Assembly: GCF_014822185.1 (NCBI RefSeq)
Contig: NZ_QVLR01000103.1
Location: 62,001-126,000, forward strand
DNA length: 64,000 nucleotides
Reading direction: 5' to 3'
From: Azoarcus sp. Aa7
GTDB lineage: Bacteria > Pseudomonadota > Gammaproteobacteria > Burkholderiales > Rhodocyclaceae
Shown here: positions 45,825 to 54,806 of the stretch, piece by piece
Layout: the number at the start of each line of letters is the position of its first letter
How positions within the stretch are numbered: position 1 is the first letter of the stretch
Translations under genes and position numbers: made by a program
Notes under the pieces: generated by a model
What the model saw: only the letters and a program-made list of their open reading frames with translations
Databases searched by the model: none
Told to the model about the DNA's origin: nothing

Positions 45825-46622
45825 ATGGAATTGGAAAAGGACGTCATTCAGTACGAAGTTGCCCCCAACGGCGTTGCCACGATCTGGCTCAATCGCCCGC
45901 ACAAGCGCAACTGCGTGAGCCCCCAGCTGTTGAAGGAACTCGAGAAGGCCGTCGATCGCGCCTCCGAGGACAAGGAAGCCTTGGCCGTCGTGTTCCGCGG
46001 CCGCGCCAACACCTTCTGCTCGGGCGCCGACCTCGACCTGCTGGTCAGCCCGGTGCTGCAGGAGACCACGACCTCGCTGCAACTGGCAATCGATTCCGCG
46101 CGCACCTTCGACAAGATCTTCAACATGAAGAAGCCCACCATCGCGGCCGTTGAAGGTTTCGCGGTTGCCGGCGGTTTCGAGCTGATGATCTCCTGCGACT
46201 TCGCGCTCGCCGCCAACGAAGCCAAGATCGGCGACTTCCACATCCGCCGCGCGCTGTTCGGCGGTGCGGGCCCGATCTACCGCCTGCCGCGCATGATCGG
46301 CATGCGTCGTTCGAAGGAGCTGATGCTCACCGGCAAGCTGCTCACCGGCGTGCAGTGCGCCGATTGGGGCCTGGTGAACGCCGCCGCGCCGCAAGCCGAG
46401 TTCGACAAGCTGATCCAGGACTTCTGCGCGCCGCTGATCGACAAGAGCCCGTTCTGCATGTGGATGACCAAGATGGCGTTGAACCGCGGCCTCGACGCGG
46501 ATACCAACTCCCTGATCACCCTCGAAACCATGACCTGCAACGTGGTCCATCACTCGGAAGACGCCAAGGAAGGCGTGCGCGCGTTCCTCGACAAGCGCGC
46601 TCCGAAGTGGACCGGTCACTGA
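45825..46622 (+). CDS. Crotonase-family enoyl-CoA hydratase/isomerase
   Basis: A 265-residue crotonase. The first catalytic Glu is present in EGFAVAGGFELMISCDFALA. The second (usual I-G-x-P-E) is replaced in AKIGDFHIRRALFGGAG. The CoA site FCSGADLDLL is present. Single-Glu crotonases are often isomerases or act on unusual substrates, so simple hydration is not certain. It is the first gene of the crotonase-EthD-SDR-ligase-TetR operon, with operator B5 about 70 bases upstream. Confidence 0.85.
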   Translation: MELEKDVIQYEVAPNGVATIWLNRPHKRNCVSPQLLKELEKAVDRASEDKEALAVVFRGRANTFCSGADLDLLVSPVLQETTTSLQLAIDSARTFDKIFNMKKPTIAAVEGFAVAGGFELMISCDFALAANEAKIGDFHIRRALFGGAGPIYRLPRMIGMRRSKELMLTGKLLTGVQCADWGLVNAAAPQAEFDKLIQDFCAPLIDKSPFCMWMTKMALNRGLDADTNSLITLETMTCNVVHHSEDAKEGVRAFLDKRAPKWTGH

Positions 46623-46643
46623 TCCGCAGAGGCAGATAGGCAT

Positions 46644-46979
46644 ATGTCAGCAAGCTTGGTCATCCTGGCGACCCGCCCCCCCGAGTGGTCGCGCGAGCAA
46701 TTCACCACCTGGTGGCGCAGCGAGCACGCGGACTACGCGAAGAAGCTCCCCGGCCTCGCCGCCTACCGCCACGGCGAGGTGACGTTCGACTACGATCACC
46801 CGGAAGGGCCCGCCTGGGATGGCCATGCCGTGCTGACCTTCGCCTCGCGCGAAGTGCTCGATGCGGCACTTCATTCCCCCGAGTGGGCCGCCGCCGTGGC
46901 CCACGTCGGCAAGATGAAAGGAAAACGGATCGCCCTGATCACCGAGGAGCTCGACCTCCTCGCCGGTCACGGCGCCTGA
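46644..46979 (+). CDS. EthD-family small protein
   Basis: A 111-residue ferredoxin-like dimeric alpha-beta barrel protein of the EthD type (LATRPPEWSREQFTTWWRSEHADYAKKLPGL, where W-x3-H-A is the family core). EthD proteins accompany catabolic oxidoreductases and have no agreed activity; some relatives are isomerases or lactone-forming enzymes. It is encoded between the crotonase and SDR genes. Confidence 0.8.
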   Translation: MSASLVILATRPPEWSREQFTTWWRSEHADYAKKLPGLAAYRHGEVTFDYDHPEGPAWDGHAVLTFASREVLDAALHSPEWAAAVAHVGKMKGKRIALITEELDLLAGHGA

Positions 46980-47004
46980 AACCCGGCATCGCAAGGATAA
47001 CAAG

Positions 47005-47802
47005 GTGAGCGAAAACTTTTCCCCGGGCTTCGTCGCCCGCCAGTTTCGCCTCGACGGCAAGGTCGCACTCATCACCGGAGGCCGCGGCGCGCTCGCCGAG
47101 GCCATCGCGGCGACCCTCGCCGACCTCGGCTGCAAGGTCGCGCTGGCCTCGCGCCACCAGCAGGAATGCGCCGACATGGCGGCGAGCATTGCCGAGCGCT
47201 TCTCGACCACGGCCATCGGCCTGCGCTGCGACATCGCCAACGAGGAAGAGGTCGAAGCGGCCGTCGCTGCGACCGTCGAGCAGTTGGGCGGCCTCGACAT
47301 CCTGATCAACAACGCCGGCGCCTCGTGGTGGGGTCTGCCCGAGGAAATCCCCCTCTCGGGCTGGCGCAAGGTCGTCGACGTCAACCTCACGGGCACCTTC
47401 CTCGCGTGCCGCCATGCCGCGCGCCACATGATCGGCAAGGGCGGCGGCTGCATGGTCAACATCGCCTCGGTAGGCGCCTTCCTCTCCTACCGGCCGGACG
47501 CTGGCCAGGTCGTGCCCTACACGACGACCAAGGCCGCGATGGTGCATCTCACCAGCGACCTCGCCGCGCAGTGGGCGCATCACGGTATCCGCGTCAATGC
47601 GGTCGCGCCGGGCTCGGTCGAGACGGGCATGACCGAAACACTGACGGACACCATCCAGCAGAAGCTGATCGACGGCATCCTGCTGCGCCGCTTCGGCAAG
47701 CCCGCCGAAGTCGCCCCGACCGTTGCGCTGCTGGTGTCGGACGCCGGGAGCTTCATCACCGGCCAGACCTTCCTTGTCGATGGAGGGCAGTCGATTGCCT
47801 GA
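47005..47802 (+). CDS. Short-chain dehydrogenase/reductase
   Basis: A 265-residue SDR with a slightly divergent cofactor loop (TGGRGALAEAIAATL), NNAGASW, Ser in NIASVGAFLSY, and Y-x3-K in VPYTTTKAAMVHL; C-terminal FITGQTFLVDGGQSIA. The active site is complete. The GTG start has AAGGA 7 bases upstream. The AMP-ligase gene begins inside its last codons. Confidence 0.88.
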   Translation: MSENFSPGFVARQFRLDGKVALITGGRGALAEAIAATLADLGCKVALASRHQQECADMAASIAERFSTTAIGLRCDIANEEEVEAAVAATVEQLGGLDILINNAGASWWGLPEEIPLSGWRKVVDVNLTGTFLACRHAARHMIGKGGGCMVNIASVGAFLSYRPDAGQVVPYTTTKAAMVHLTSDLAAQWAHHGIRVNAVAPGSVETGMTETLTDTIQQKLIDGILLRRFGKPAEVAPTVALLVSDAGSFITGQTFLVDGGQSIA

Positions 47803-49330
47803 CCGCAGCCCCGCACAATTCTCCGCCGACGGCCTGACCTGGACCGACGCTTCGCTGTGGCGGCAGTTCTCGGCGCTGGCCGAGGCCGCCCCGGACGCGC
47901 TGGCCGTGGTCGGCGCCGACGGACGCCGCTGGAGCCGCGGCGAACTCCGCACGATGGCGCAAGCCGTCACCGCAGCCCTGCTCGCGGCCGGCGTACGTCC
48001 GCACGACCGCATCATGCTGCAGGGGCGCAAGAACGCACCGGTACTGGCTGCCGCGCTCGGAATCTCGGGCGCGCAGGCGGTCATCTGCCCGTTCACGCCC
48101 GACCTCGGCGCCGCTGAACGGGCGGTGCTCGACGAACGCCTCGGTCATGTCGCCGTGATCCGCGACAGCGACGGTGAAGCCATCCCCGGTGTGCCCGGTC
48201 TGCACCTGCAGTACCGCGGGCGACAACCGCAGCACGGCGCCGACGAACGCGATGCACAGACGGCGATGATCGGCTTCACCTCCGGCACCACCGGCGTGCC
48301 CAAGGGCGTGATGCACTCGTCGGCGGCGATGAACTACACGGTGCGCGCCTGCGAACAGATCGCCGGCCTCGCGCCGGACGACGCCATCCTCGGCGTCGTG
48401 CCCCTCGGCAGCGCCCCCGGATTCACCTTCACCGCGCATTTCGCGCTGGCCCTCGGCCACCCGCTGGTCGTCGTGGATCCGTGGGACGCACTGGAAACGC
48501 TGAAAAGGATCGAGGAATACGGCTGCCGCTGGGGCATCTGCGTGCCCACGCACCTCGCAACGCTGATCGAGGTGGCCCGCAGCGGCCGCTGGACACGGCC
48601 CAGTCCGCTCAAGGTGCTCGGCGTCGGCGGCAGCGCGATGACACCCGAGCTGATCCGCGACGCGAAGGACCTGCTCGGCATCAGCGCGCTGCGCATGTTC
48701 GGCATGTCGGAATGCATGGGGCACGCCTCGACGCGTCCCGACGACACGCCGGAGCGCCTGTGCCACTCCGACGGCAAGCCCTTCCCCGGCACCCGCGACG
48801 AAGCCTTCGATGGCGAACAACGGATGTTGCCGCGCGAACAGCGCGGCCAGGCCGGGGTGCGCGGACCGTCGCTGTTCCTCGGCTATTGCCGCGGCCTCGG
48901 CGACCAGGAATACCGTCTCACCGATGACGGCTACTTCCTCACCGGCGACGAGATCATCTGCGATGCCGACGGTTACCTCAAGGTCGTCGGGCGCATCAAG
49001 GACCAGATCATCCGCGGCGGATACAACATCGATCCCGCCGAGGTCGAGGCGGCCCTGCTGCGCCATCCCGCGATCGCCCAGACCTCCGTCATCGCGGTGC
49101 CCGAACAGCGCCTCGGCGAGCAGGCCTGCGCGGTGTGCGCGATCCGTGACGGTCATCAGGCGCCCACGCTGGAGGAGATCAAGGACCACCTCGCAACGAT
49201 CGGCCTGTCGAAGAAGAAATGGCCGGAGCATTTGCTCGTGGTACCGGATTTCGTGTATACGACAACGGGAAAGATCGACAAGAAACGCCTGTCCAGGATG
49301 GTCGCATCCGAGCTGGGTCTCGGCGGGTAG
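47795..49330 (+). CDS. AMP-dependent acyl-CoA synthetase
   Basis: An ANL-superfamily ligase of about 511 residues. Motifs: MIGFTSGTTGVPKGVMHS (P-loop), MFGMSECMG, GYFLTGDEIICDADGYLKVVGRIKDQI and the C-terminal catalytic Lys in YTTTGKIDKKRLSRM. All parts are intact. It should activate a carboxylic acid to its CoA ester with ATP, the probable entry step. TTG at 47795 is chosen because GGAGGG stands 7 bases upstream and the alternative ATG at 47780 has none; either way it overlaps the SDR gene. Confidence 0.9.
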   Translation: MPDRSPAQFSADGLTWTDASLWRQFSALAEAAPDALAVVGADGRRWSRGELRTMAQAVTAALLAAGVRPHDRIMLQGRKNAPVLAAALGISGAQAVICPFTPDLGAAERAVLDERLGHVAVIRDSDGEAIPGVPGLHLQYRGRQPQHGADERDAQTAMIGFTSGTTGVPKGVMHSSAAMNYTVRACEQIAGLAPDDAILGVVPLGSAPGFTFTAHFALALGHPLVVVDPWDALETLKRIEEYGCRWGICVPTHLATLIEVARSGRWTRPSPLKVLGVGGSAMTPELIRDAKDLLGISALRMFGMSECMGHASTRPDDTPERLCHSDGKPFPGTRDEAFDGEQRMLPREQRGQAGVRGPSLFLGYCRGLGDQEYRLTDDGYFLTGDEIICDADGYLKVVGRIKDQIIRGGYNIDPAEVEAALLRHPAIAQTSVIAVPEQRLGEQACAVCAIRDGHQAPTLEEIKDHLATIGLSKKKWPEHLLVVPDFVYTTTGKIDKKRLSRMVASELGLGG

Positions 49331-49418
49331 CCCGCAGAGGAGGCGGATCGGCAGCGCGGGGCGGCAAATCCGGAATCCGTCCCGCGGCAATACTTCACAC
49401 GGGATTCACGGGAGTCAT

Positions 49419-50060
49419 ATGAAAAGTCCAGTCAAGCCGGCGGAGCCGCCAAAAAAGAAGCGGGCCCGCACCACGACGGCGGCACATGACGAAAAGCGCC
49501 ACGAGATCATCGCGGCCTGCGCCTCGCTGTTCGACCGCGTCGGCTATCACGGCACCTCGATGCAGATGCTCGCGGACGAGGTCGGCCTCGGCAAGCCGAC
49601 GCTGTACCACTATTTCGCCAGCAAGGGCGACATCCTCTACGAAATGCACCAGCTGCACATCGACGCGATGATCGGCGGCCTGCAGGGGGATTCGCAGCAG
49701 GACGACGCGCAGCCGGCCGAGCTGCTCGAACGCGCCTGCGCCTCGACGCTGCGCGAGATCGCGCTGCACCCCGGTTACGTGCGCGCCTTCATGGACCACT
49801 ACGCCGAACTGGAAGACAAGCAGCGCGCCGAGATGCGGCACCGGCGGCGCGAGTACTTCACGCGCATCACCAACATCATCCGCGACGGGATGAGCAAGGG
49901 TCACTTCCGCGAGATGGATCCCGAGCTGGCCACCCTCACCTTCGTCGGCATGTGCAACTGGGCCTACAAGTGGTATCCGCGCATGGCGGATGAGGTGCCG
50001 CCGGAGAAAATGGCCAAATCCATGTGCCAGATTCTCCTCGACGGCTTCAACAAGCGCTGA
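49419..50060 (+). CDS. TetR-family regulator (candidate binder of CGACCG sites)
   Basis: A 213-residue protein. A Lys/Arg-rich lead (about 20 residues) precedes the DNA-binding domain: HEIIAACASLFDRVGYHGTS, MQMLADEVGLGKPTLYHYFASKGDIL. The C-terminal domain has LHPGYVRAFMDHYAELEDKQRAE. It closes the operon with operator B5 and lies at the centre of the CGACCG sites, so it is the best candidate for that repressor. Its TGA abuts the TCA of the convergent CMD gene with no gap. A ligand such as a pathway CoA ester is usual for such TetR proteins. Confidence 0.9.
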   Translation: MKSPVKPAEPPKKKRARTTTAAHDEKRHEIIAACASLFDRVGYHGTSMQMLADEVGLGKPTLYHYFASKGDILYEMHQLHIDAMIGGLQGDSQQDDAQPAELLERACASTLREIALHPGYVRAFMDHYAELEDKQRAEMRHRRREYFTRITNIIRDGMSKGHFREMDPELATLTFVGMCNWAYKWYPRMADEVPPEKMAKSMCQILLDGFNKR

Positions 50061-50753
50061 TCAGGCCGGCGCGTCCATTGCGGTCGCGCCGCTGACCCAC
50101 CCCGACAGACCGCTGGTCGCCACGGTGCACACGACCGCCTCCGCGATCTCCTGTTCGCTCGCGCCCGCGGTGCGCGCTCCCCTGATGTGCACCGCCGCGA
50201 GCGGGCTGTAGTCGGCGACCAGCACCGCCACCAGCAGCAGCTCCGAGTACTTCGGCCCGAGTCGCGTCCCGTTGATGGTGCCCTCGCGCATCAGGTAATA
50301 CGCGTCGGCTCCCAGCGGCAGCAGGCTGGCGAGCTTGCCCAGCGAGGGCGGCATCGAACCGAAATACGCGAGGAAGTTCTTCTCGGCTTCGCCGGGCGCC
50401 ACATCGATTTCGCGCAGCGGCTCGTCCCCGCCCGTCTCGCCGGGATAGACGGCCTCGAGTGCGGCGATGAAGGACAGCGCCGCGCCCTCGCCGCGCACGC
50501 TGCTGAGCACGATCGCCGCCGACGACGCCTCGTCGAAAGTCAGGCCCAGCTCCTTCGCGCGCGCGAGCTCGCGCGACGCCATCTCGCGATAACCCTTGGT
50601 GGTCGCTGCCACCGCGACGAACAACACCTTGATCCTCGCCGGCAGCGCGCCGTCCTCCTCGATCACCCGCCTGAAGCGCGCGTAGCCGCCCAGCGTGAGC
50701 GGCGCGATGCGCCTGAGCAGCGGCGAACCCAGCAACCGGTTTTGCGTGGTCAC
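50061..50753 (-). CDS. Carboxymuconolactone decarboxylase-family protein, Cys-less tandem type
   Basis: A 230-residue paralogue of the protein at 41663, sharing DGALPARIKVLFVAVAAT, LSSVRGEGAALSF, FLAYFGSMPPSL and LLLVAVLVADYSPLAAVHIRGA. The Cys residues of AhpD-like enzymes are absent here too. The GTG start at 50753 has GGGGGG 5 bases upstream. It is transcribed with, and after, the aldehyde dehydrogenase gene, so both paralogues are in CGACCG-controlled units. Confidence 0.8.
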   Translation of the reverse strand: MTTQNRLLGSPLLRRIAPLTLGGYARFRRVIEEDGALPARIKVLFVAVAATTKGYREMASRELARAKELGLTFDEASSAAIVLSSVRGEGAALSFIAALEAVYPGETGGDEPLREIDVAPGEAEKNFLAYFGSMPPSLGKLASLLPLGADAYYLMREGTINGTRLGPKYSELLLVAVLVADYSPLAAVHIRGARTAGASEQEIAEAVVCTVATSGLSGWVSGATAMDAPA

Positions 50754-50790
50754 AACATCCCCCCGAAAGAAAGCGAAAGAAAGATTCAAC

Positions 50791-50822
50791 GCGGGTGCCG
50801 CGCGGTGAAGACCGGCACCCGC
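50791..50822 (-). terminator. Hairpin between ALDH and CMD genes
   Basis: A 9-bp stem GCGGGTGCC / GGCACCCGC with a 14-base loop just past the ALDH stop. It is followed by a loose T-rich stretch that overlaps the upstream region of the CMD gene. It could attenuate read-through into that gene. Confidence 0.35.
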
Positions 50823-50847
50823 AAAGGCCCGAACGGGCCCGGGACGC

Positions 50848-52353
50848 CTAGTCGAGATTGAACCAGACGCTCTTGACGTGAGTGAACTCCTCGATCGACA
50901 CCGCGCCGAGACTGCGGCCGAAGCCCGAAGCCTTCACCCCGCCGTAAGGGACCGATGTCTCGTTGAGCTGGTAGGCATTGACCCACACGGTGCCGACCTT
51001 GAGGCGCTGCGAGGCCCGGTGCGCACGCACGACATCGCGCGTCCACACGCCTGCAGCCAGACCGAACTCGGTGGCGTTCGCGATCGCCCAAGCCTCGTCA
51101 TCCGAGTCGAAGGGAATCACCGCCATCACCGGGCCGAAGATCTCTTCCTGCGCGATGGTCATGTCGTTGCTCACCCCGGTGAAGATGGTGGGCTGGAAGA
51201 AATACCCGTCGGCATCATGCCGCCGGCCGCCGAGCGCGACGGTTGCACCCTCGGTCTTGCCGATCTCCACGTAGCGGCTGACCTGGTCGAGCTGCTGTTG
51301 CGAGATCACCGGGCCGACATGCGTGTCGGCGTCGAAGCACGAGCCGACCTTCAGCGCCCGCGACGCCTCGACCATGCGCGCGACGAACTCGTCGTGGATC
51401 GAACGGTGCACCAGCACGCGCGATCCCGCCGTGCAGATCTGCCCCGAATGGCCCCACACGGCCCACGCCGCAGCCATCGAGGCCCGTTCGATATCGGCAT
51501 CCGCAAAGACCAGCTGCGGACTCTTGCCACCGAGCTCCAGCGACACGCGCTTCAGTCGGGCCGCCGCGGCAGCCTGGATGCGCTTGCCGGTCGCAACCGA
51601 ACCGGTGAAGCTGATCGAATCGACCTCCGGATGATCCACCAGCGCAGCGCCGACGGTGTGGCCGAGCCCCTGCACGACGTTCACCACGCCCGCCGGCACG
51701 CCCGCCTCCATGCACAGCATGCCGAACAGCAAGGCCGTCAGCGGCGTCTGCTCGGCCGGTTTGAGCACCACCGAGTTGCCGCACGCGAGCGGCGCAACCA
51801 CCCCCAGCGACACGGCCGACGGGGCATTCCACGGCATGATCACGCCGCAGACGCCGACCGGCTCGCGCACCTGCTGCACGACCAGATTCGAGCCGGTGGG
51901 CGACATCGCCCCCTCGATCTTGCTCGGCCAGCCGGCATAGTAGTTGGTGACGTCGATGCCGAACTGCACGAAGAAAGGCGTCTGCGCACGGATGATGCCG
52001 CCGTCGAGCATGTCGAGATCCATCAGCACCTCGCGGTGCTCCTCGAGCAGCGCACCGAGACGCCGCAGCACGGCCTCCTTCTTCATCGGCGGCAGGTTGC
52101 GCCAGCGACCGTCCTCGAAAGCCCTGCGCGCCGCCTGCGCCGCCCGGTCCACCTCGGCGACACCGCCGAGTGCCACGCGGACGAACTCCCGCCCGGTGTT
52201 GGGATCGATGACCGGCATCGTGGCGCCATCGGCGGAGAGCACCAACTCGCCATCGATCAGATGGCCGAGCCGCGTTTCCGTCAGAAAACGCCGGGTCCTT
52301 GGCGACAGGGCGTGATCGCCGACCGACACCTTCCCGCTAACCGCATCATTCAT
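50848..52353 (-). CDS. NAD(P)-dependent aldehyde dehydrogenase
   Basis: A 501-residue ALDH with catalytic Glu in SLELGGKSPQLVF and nucleophilic Cys in WGHSGQICTAGSRVLVH. The cofactor-site Asn is in PWNAPSAVSLG, and AQEEIFGPVMAVIPF is present. It should oxidise an aldehyde to the acid that the ligase can then activate. The start at 52353 has GGAGGAG upstream. A near-perfect promoter and operator B6 lie about 170 bases upstream, leaving a long leader. Confidence 0.92.
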   Translation of the reverse strand: MNDAVSGKVSVGDHALSPRTRRFLTETRLGHLIDGELVLSADGATMPVIDPNTGREFVRVALGGVAEVDRAAQAARRAFEDGRWRNLPPMKKEAVLRRLGALLEEHREVLMDLDMLDGGIIRAQTPFFVQFGIDVTNYYAGWPSKIEGAMSPTGSNLVVQQVREPVGVCGVIMPWNAPSAVSLGVVAPLACGNSVVLKPAEQTPLTALLFGMLCMEAGVPAGVVNVVQGLGHTVGAALVDHPEVDSISFTGSVATGKRIQAAAAARLKRVSLELGGKSPQLVFADADIERASMAAAWAVWGHSGQICTAGSRVLVHRSIHDEFVARMVEASRALKVGSCFDADTHVGPVISQQQLDQVSRYVEIGKTEGATVALGGRRHDADGYFFQPTIFTGVSNDMTIAQEEIFGPVMAVIPFDSDDEAWAIANATEFGLAAGVWTRDVVRAHRASQRLKVGTVWVNAYQLNETSVPYGGVKASGFGRSLGAVSIEEFTHVKSVWFNLD

Positions 52354-52508
52354 GCTTACTCCTCCAGTCGTCGTACGAAATGGCCAGACCCGCCCCGTGC
52401 CTGCACACGGGCCGGCCGGCCGGGCATCCGCGCCCCCGCAGGCCCCTGCGGAACCGAACCGCGGCATCGCCCGGGCGCGAGAGGGCAGCGCACCACGAAC
52501 AATGAAAC

Positions 52509-52522
52509 CGACCGGTCGGTCG
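52509..52522. promoter_or_regulatory. Putative TetR operator CGACCG-N2-CGGTCG (site B6)
   Basis: A perfect palindrome just downstream of the promoter at 52531-52558 (minus strand), covering the expected start of ALDH transcription. Confidence 0.75.
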
Positions 52523-52530
52523 ATAGATGG

Positions 52531-52558
52531 ATTATAACCCCCGCCGACGGGCTGTCAA
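52531..52558 (-). promoter_or_regulatory. Consensus sigma70 promoter TTGACA-N16-TATAAT for ALDH
   Basis: On the minus strand both boxes match the consensus fully (TTGACA 52553-52558, TATAAT 52531-52536) with 16 bases between. Such a strong promoter would need tight repression, which fits operator B6 at its start site. Nothing else is seen in 52354-52697 apart from the dyad at 52672-52686. Confidence 0.75.
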
Positions 52559-52671
52559 TGTCCCGCCGCAGCCGCCGAAGCCCGCCAAAACTTCATGCGG
52601 CCTCGCATCAATCGTCTTGGCGATAAAAACACAGTTCATTCAACATCAATACATTACGTTGACAATTTGAT

Positions 52672-52686
52672 TGGTGCGGCGCACCA
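52672..52686. promoter_or_regulatory. Dyad TGGTGC-GGC-GCACCA before the small unknown gene
   Basis: A perfect 6-bp-arm inverted repeat downstream of a TTGACA (52659-52664) and just before the start of the small plus-strand gene. It may be an operator of a different regulator; it matches neither operator family found here. Confidence 0.35.
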
Positions 52687-52715
52687 TACAAACATTGATG
52701 ACTGGAACTTTCACC

Positions 52716-53009
52716 ATGAATGCACCGATGATACTGCCGTGGCTGGCAAGCAAGTGGGACGTCAGCCAGGAACGCACCCTGGCCCTGTGGCAACAGGCCT
52801 GCACCGACGCGCGCAGCGCCGTCGGACCGGAGCCGTCGTCCGCGTACTGGGCTCACGCCAAGAGCCGCTGGATCGACCTCCTCGACCAGGAAGTGATCGC
52901 CCGCTATCCGGTGATCGAGACGCCGTGGATCATGATCCACCTCAACCTGCTGCGCCTGGTTGCCACTGTACGCTTCTGGTTCAACGCGCGCGGCCCCCGC
53001 TTCGCCTGA
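52716..53009 (+). CDS. Small unknown protein
   Basis: A 97-residue protein (an ATG at 52698 would add six). I do not recognise a family. It is Trp-rich and amphipathic: ILPWLASKWDVSQERTLALWQQA at the start, YWAHAKSRWIDLLDQEVI in the middle, and a more hydrophobic end, PWIMIHLNLLRLVATVRFWF. The profile could suit a membrane- or granule-associated protein, but this is only a suggestion. A TTGACA and a dyad upstream and the ordinary codon pattern support it as a gene. Confidence 0.6.
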   Translation: MNAPMILPWLASKWDVSQERTLALWQQACTDARSAVGPEPSSAYWAHAKSRWIDLLDQEVIARYPVIETPWIMIHLNLLRLVATVRFWFNARGPRFA

Positions 53010-53153
53010 ACCACCGCCGCGGGCGGGCAGGCCCTGCGGGGCATCGCCCGCCCGCGTCCGCGCAGGCCCCTGCCCCACCGGGCCCGATACGCTTCTGAAA
53101 TCCGACATACCGGTTTCTCCCGGGGCGTCACACACTCCTTCGCCGCTTCGTGA

Positions 53154-53175
53154 CATAATATCGACCGTCCGGTCG
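53154..53175. promoter_or_regulatory. Operator CGACCG-N2-CGGTCG (site B7) beside a -10 element
   Basis: The palindrome at 53162-53175 follows a plus-strand CATAAT (53154-53159). It lies 76 bases before the MDR gene. No clear -35 is seen. Confidence 0.7.
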
Positions 53176-53250
53176 GGCGCATGCGCGGAACGGACGCCCG
53201 TTACGCCGCAACGGCGTCACGCATCGAACACCCCTTCAGGAGGAGATCCC

Positions 53251-54270
53251 ATGACCCGCGGCGAAAACAGGCAAATCCTGCTGCAACGAAGACCGGACGG
53301 CGCACTGCGCGAAAGCGACTTCGCGCTCGTCGCCTCCCCCATGCCGGAAATCCGGGCGGGCCAGTTTCTGCTCAGGAATGCGTGCTTTTCGCTCGACGCC
53401 GGTTTCCGCAAGTGGATGAACGCGGGCGCCGACGACAACTACCTCAGCGCGATGGCGCTGGACGCGCCGGTGCAAAGCATCGTGCTGGGCCATGTAACGG
53501 AGTCGCTGCACGCGGACTTTCCCGTGGGCAGCCTCGTACTGGCGCGCGCGTCATGGGAAGAGTTCAGCGCGCTGGACGGTTCGGACTTTGCGCAAAAACT
53601 CGAACACGACGGCAGCTTCCCTCTGCACGAATTCGTCGCCACGCTCGGCCCCACAGGCATGACCGCCTATTTCGGCCTGCTCGACGTCGGCCGGCCGCGC
53701 GCCGGCGACACCGTGCTGGTGAGTGCGGCCGGCGGCGCGGTCGGATCGGTGGTCGGCCAGATCGCGAAAATTCTCGGCTGCCGCACCGTCGGCATCACCA
53801 GTTCGCCCGAAAAGTGCCGCTGGCTCACCGACGAGCTCGGCTACGATGCCGCCATCAACCACCGCGATCCCGCGGGTCTCGCCGCCGCCATGCGCGAGAC
53901 GATGCCGGACGGTTTCGACGTGTATTTCGACAACGTCGGCGGCGCGATGCTCGACGAGGCCGTCCGGCACATGAAGCTCGGTGCGCGCGTGGTGCTGTGC
54001 GGCGCCATCGCCGACTACGACCACAACGACCGCGAATCCGGCATGTTCCACATGTGGGAGTTCATCGTCAAACGCGCGAGCGCCGCCGGCTTCATGTTCT
54101 CCGACTACGTCGCGCGCTACCCGGAGGCGGTGCGCGACCTGTCGCAGTGGCTGCGCGACGGCCGGCTGAAGAGCGTCGTCGACATCCGCCACGGCATCGC
54201 CGAGACGCCGAAGGCGTTTTGCGACATGCTCTCCGGTGCCAGCCGCGGCAAGTGCATCGTCCAGCTGTAA
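53251..54270 (+). CDS. NADP-dependent MDR reductase (CurA/leukotriene-B4-dehydrogenase-like)
   Basis: A 339-residue zinc-free MDR enzyme, paralogue of the gene at 21205. Signatures: TLGPTGMTAYFGLLDVG, VSAAGGAVGSVVGQIAKILG (NADP site), YFDNVGGAMLDEAV. ATG 53251 has AGGAGGAG just upstream. It should reduce the double bond of an enone or enal. It is a single-gene unit facing a convergent SnoaL gene, with operator B7 in front; its paralogue also has such a site. Confidence 0.88.
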   Translation: MTRGENRQILLQRRPDGALRESDFALVASPMPEIRAGQFLLRNACFSLDAGFRKWMNAGADDNYLSAMALDAPVQSIVLGHVTESLHADFPVGSLVLARASWEEFSALDGSDFAQKLEHDGSFPLHEFVATLGPTGMTAYFGLLDVGRPRAGDTVLVSAAGGAVGSVVGQIAKILGCRTVGITSSPEKCRWLTDELGYDAAINHRDPAGLAAAMRETMPDGFDVYFDNVGGAMLDEAVRHMKLGARVVLCGAIADYDHNDRESGMFHMWEFIVKRASAAGFMFSDYVARYPEAVRDLSQWLRDGRLKSVVDIRHGIAETPKAFCDMLSGASRGKCIVQL

Positions 54271-54330
54271 GCGTACCGGAAGCGGCGCCGCGACCCTCTG
54301 CGGGCCGCGGCGTCAGGCGTCAGGCGTTCG

Positions 54331-54783
54331 CTATTCCGCGCCGGTCGTGCCGAGTCCGATATCGCCGGCCGTCTGGAACATCGCCAGCTCGCGATGCACG
54401 ATGCGCCATCCCTCGGGGCGACGCTCCAGCCGGTCGCTGTACTCCCCCCACACGGTCATGGTCTGCGCTGCCAGCGCCCCCAGGCCGACATGGATCGCCT
54501 GCAGATAGCATTTCGCCGTCGCCTTGTCGCCATTGATGGCGATGCGGAAATTCCCCAGCAAGTGCTGGGTTCGCCCGCAGGTCTGCAGCACACCGGAAAT
54601 CATGTCGCGAATCGCCTCGCGGCTGGAGAAATCGCCGATCCCCTGATACCACGCCGTCGCCTCGGGCACGAAGACCTCGTCGAGGCCCGCCCAGTCATGC
54701 TCGTCCAGCGCCAGCGCATAGCGCACCAGCACGCGCTCGATGCGCTTCTCTTCGAGCAGGGTTTCCACGGTCACGTCTGTCAT
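54331..54783 (-). CDS. SnoaL-like (NTF2-fold) protein
   Basis: A 150-residue protein: EEKRIERVLVRYALALDEHDWAGLDEVF (here RIERVLVRYALALDEHDW), FSSREAIRDMISGVLQ and GWRIVHRELAMFQTAGD are SnoaL_4 traits. No catalytic assignment is possible; relatives include dehydratases and isomerases. It is the last gene of the minus-strand operon 57957-54331. Confidence 0.8.
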   Translation of the reverse strand: MTDVTVETLLEEKRIERVLVRYALALDEHDWAGLDEVFVPEATAWYQGIGDFSSREAIRDMISGVLQTCGRTQHLLGNFRIAINGDKATAKCYLQAIHVGLGALAAQTMTVWGEYSDRLERRPEGWRIVHRELAMFQTAGDIGLGTTGAE

Positions 54784-54806
54784 GGTTGCAAGTCCCTTTC
54801 GCTGTG

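Noticed and set aside
54286-54312. GC-rich hairpin between convergent MDR and SnoaL genes
   Set aside because: Only a 7-bp stem of CGCCGCG type without T-runs on either side; such stems are common by chance at this GC content.
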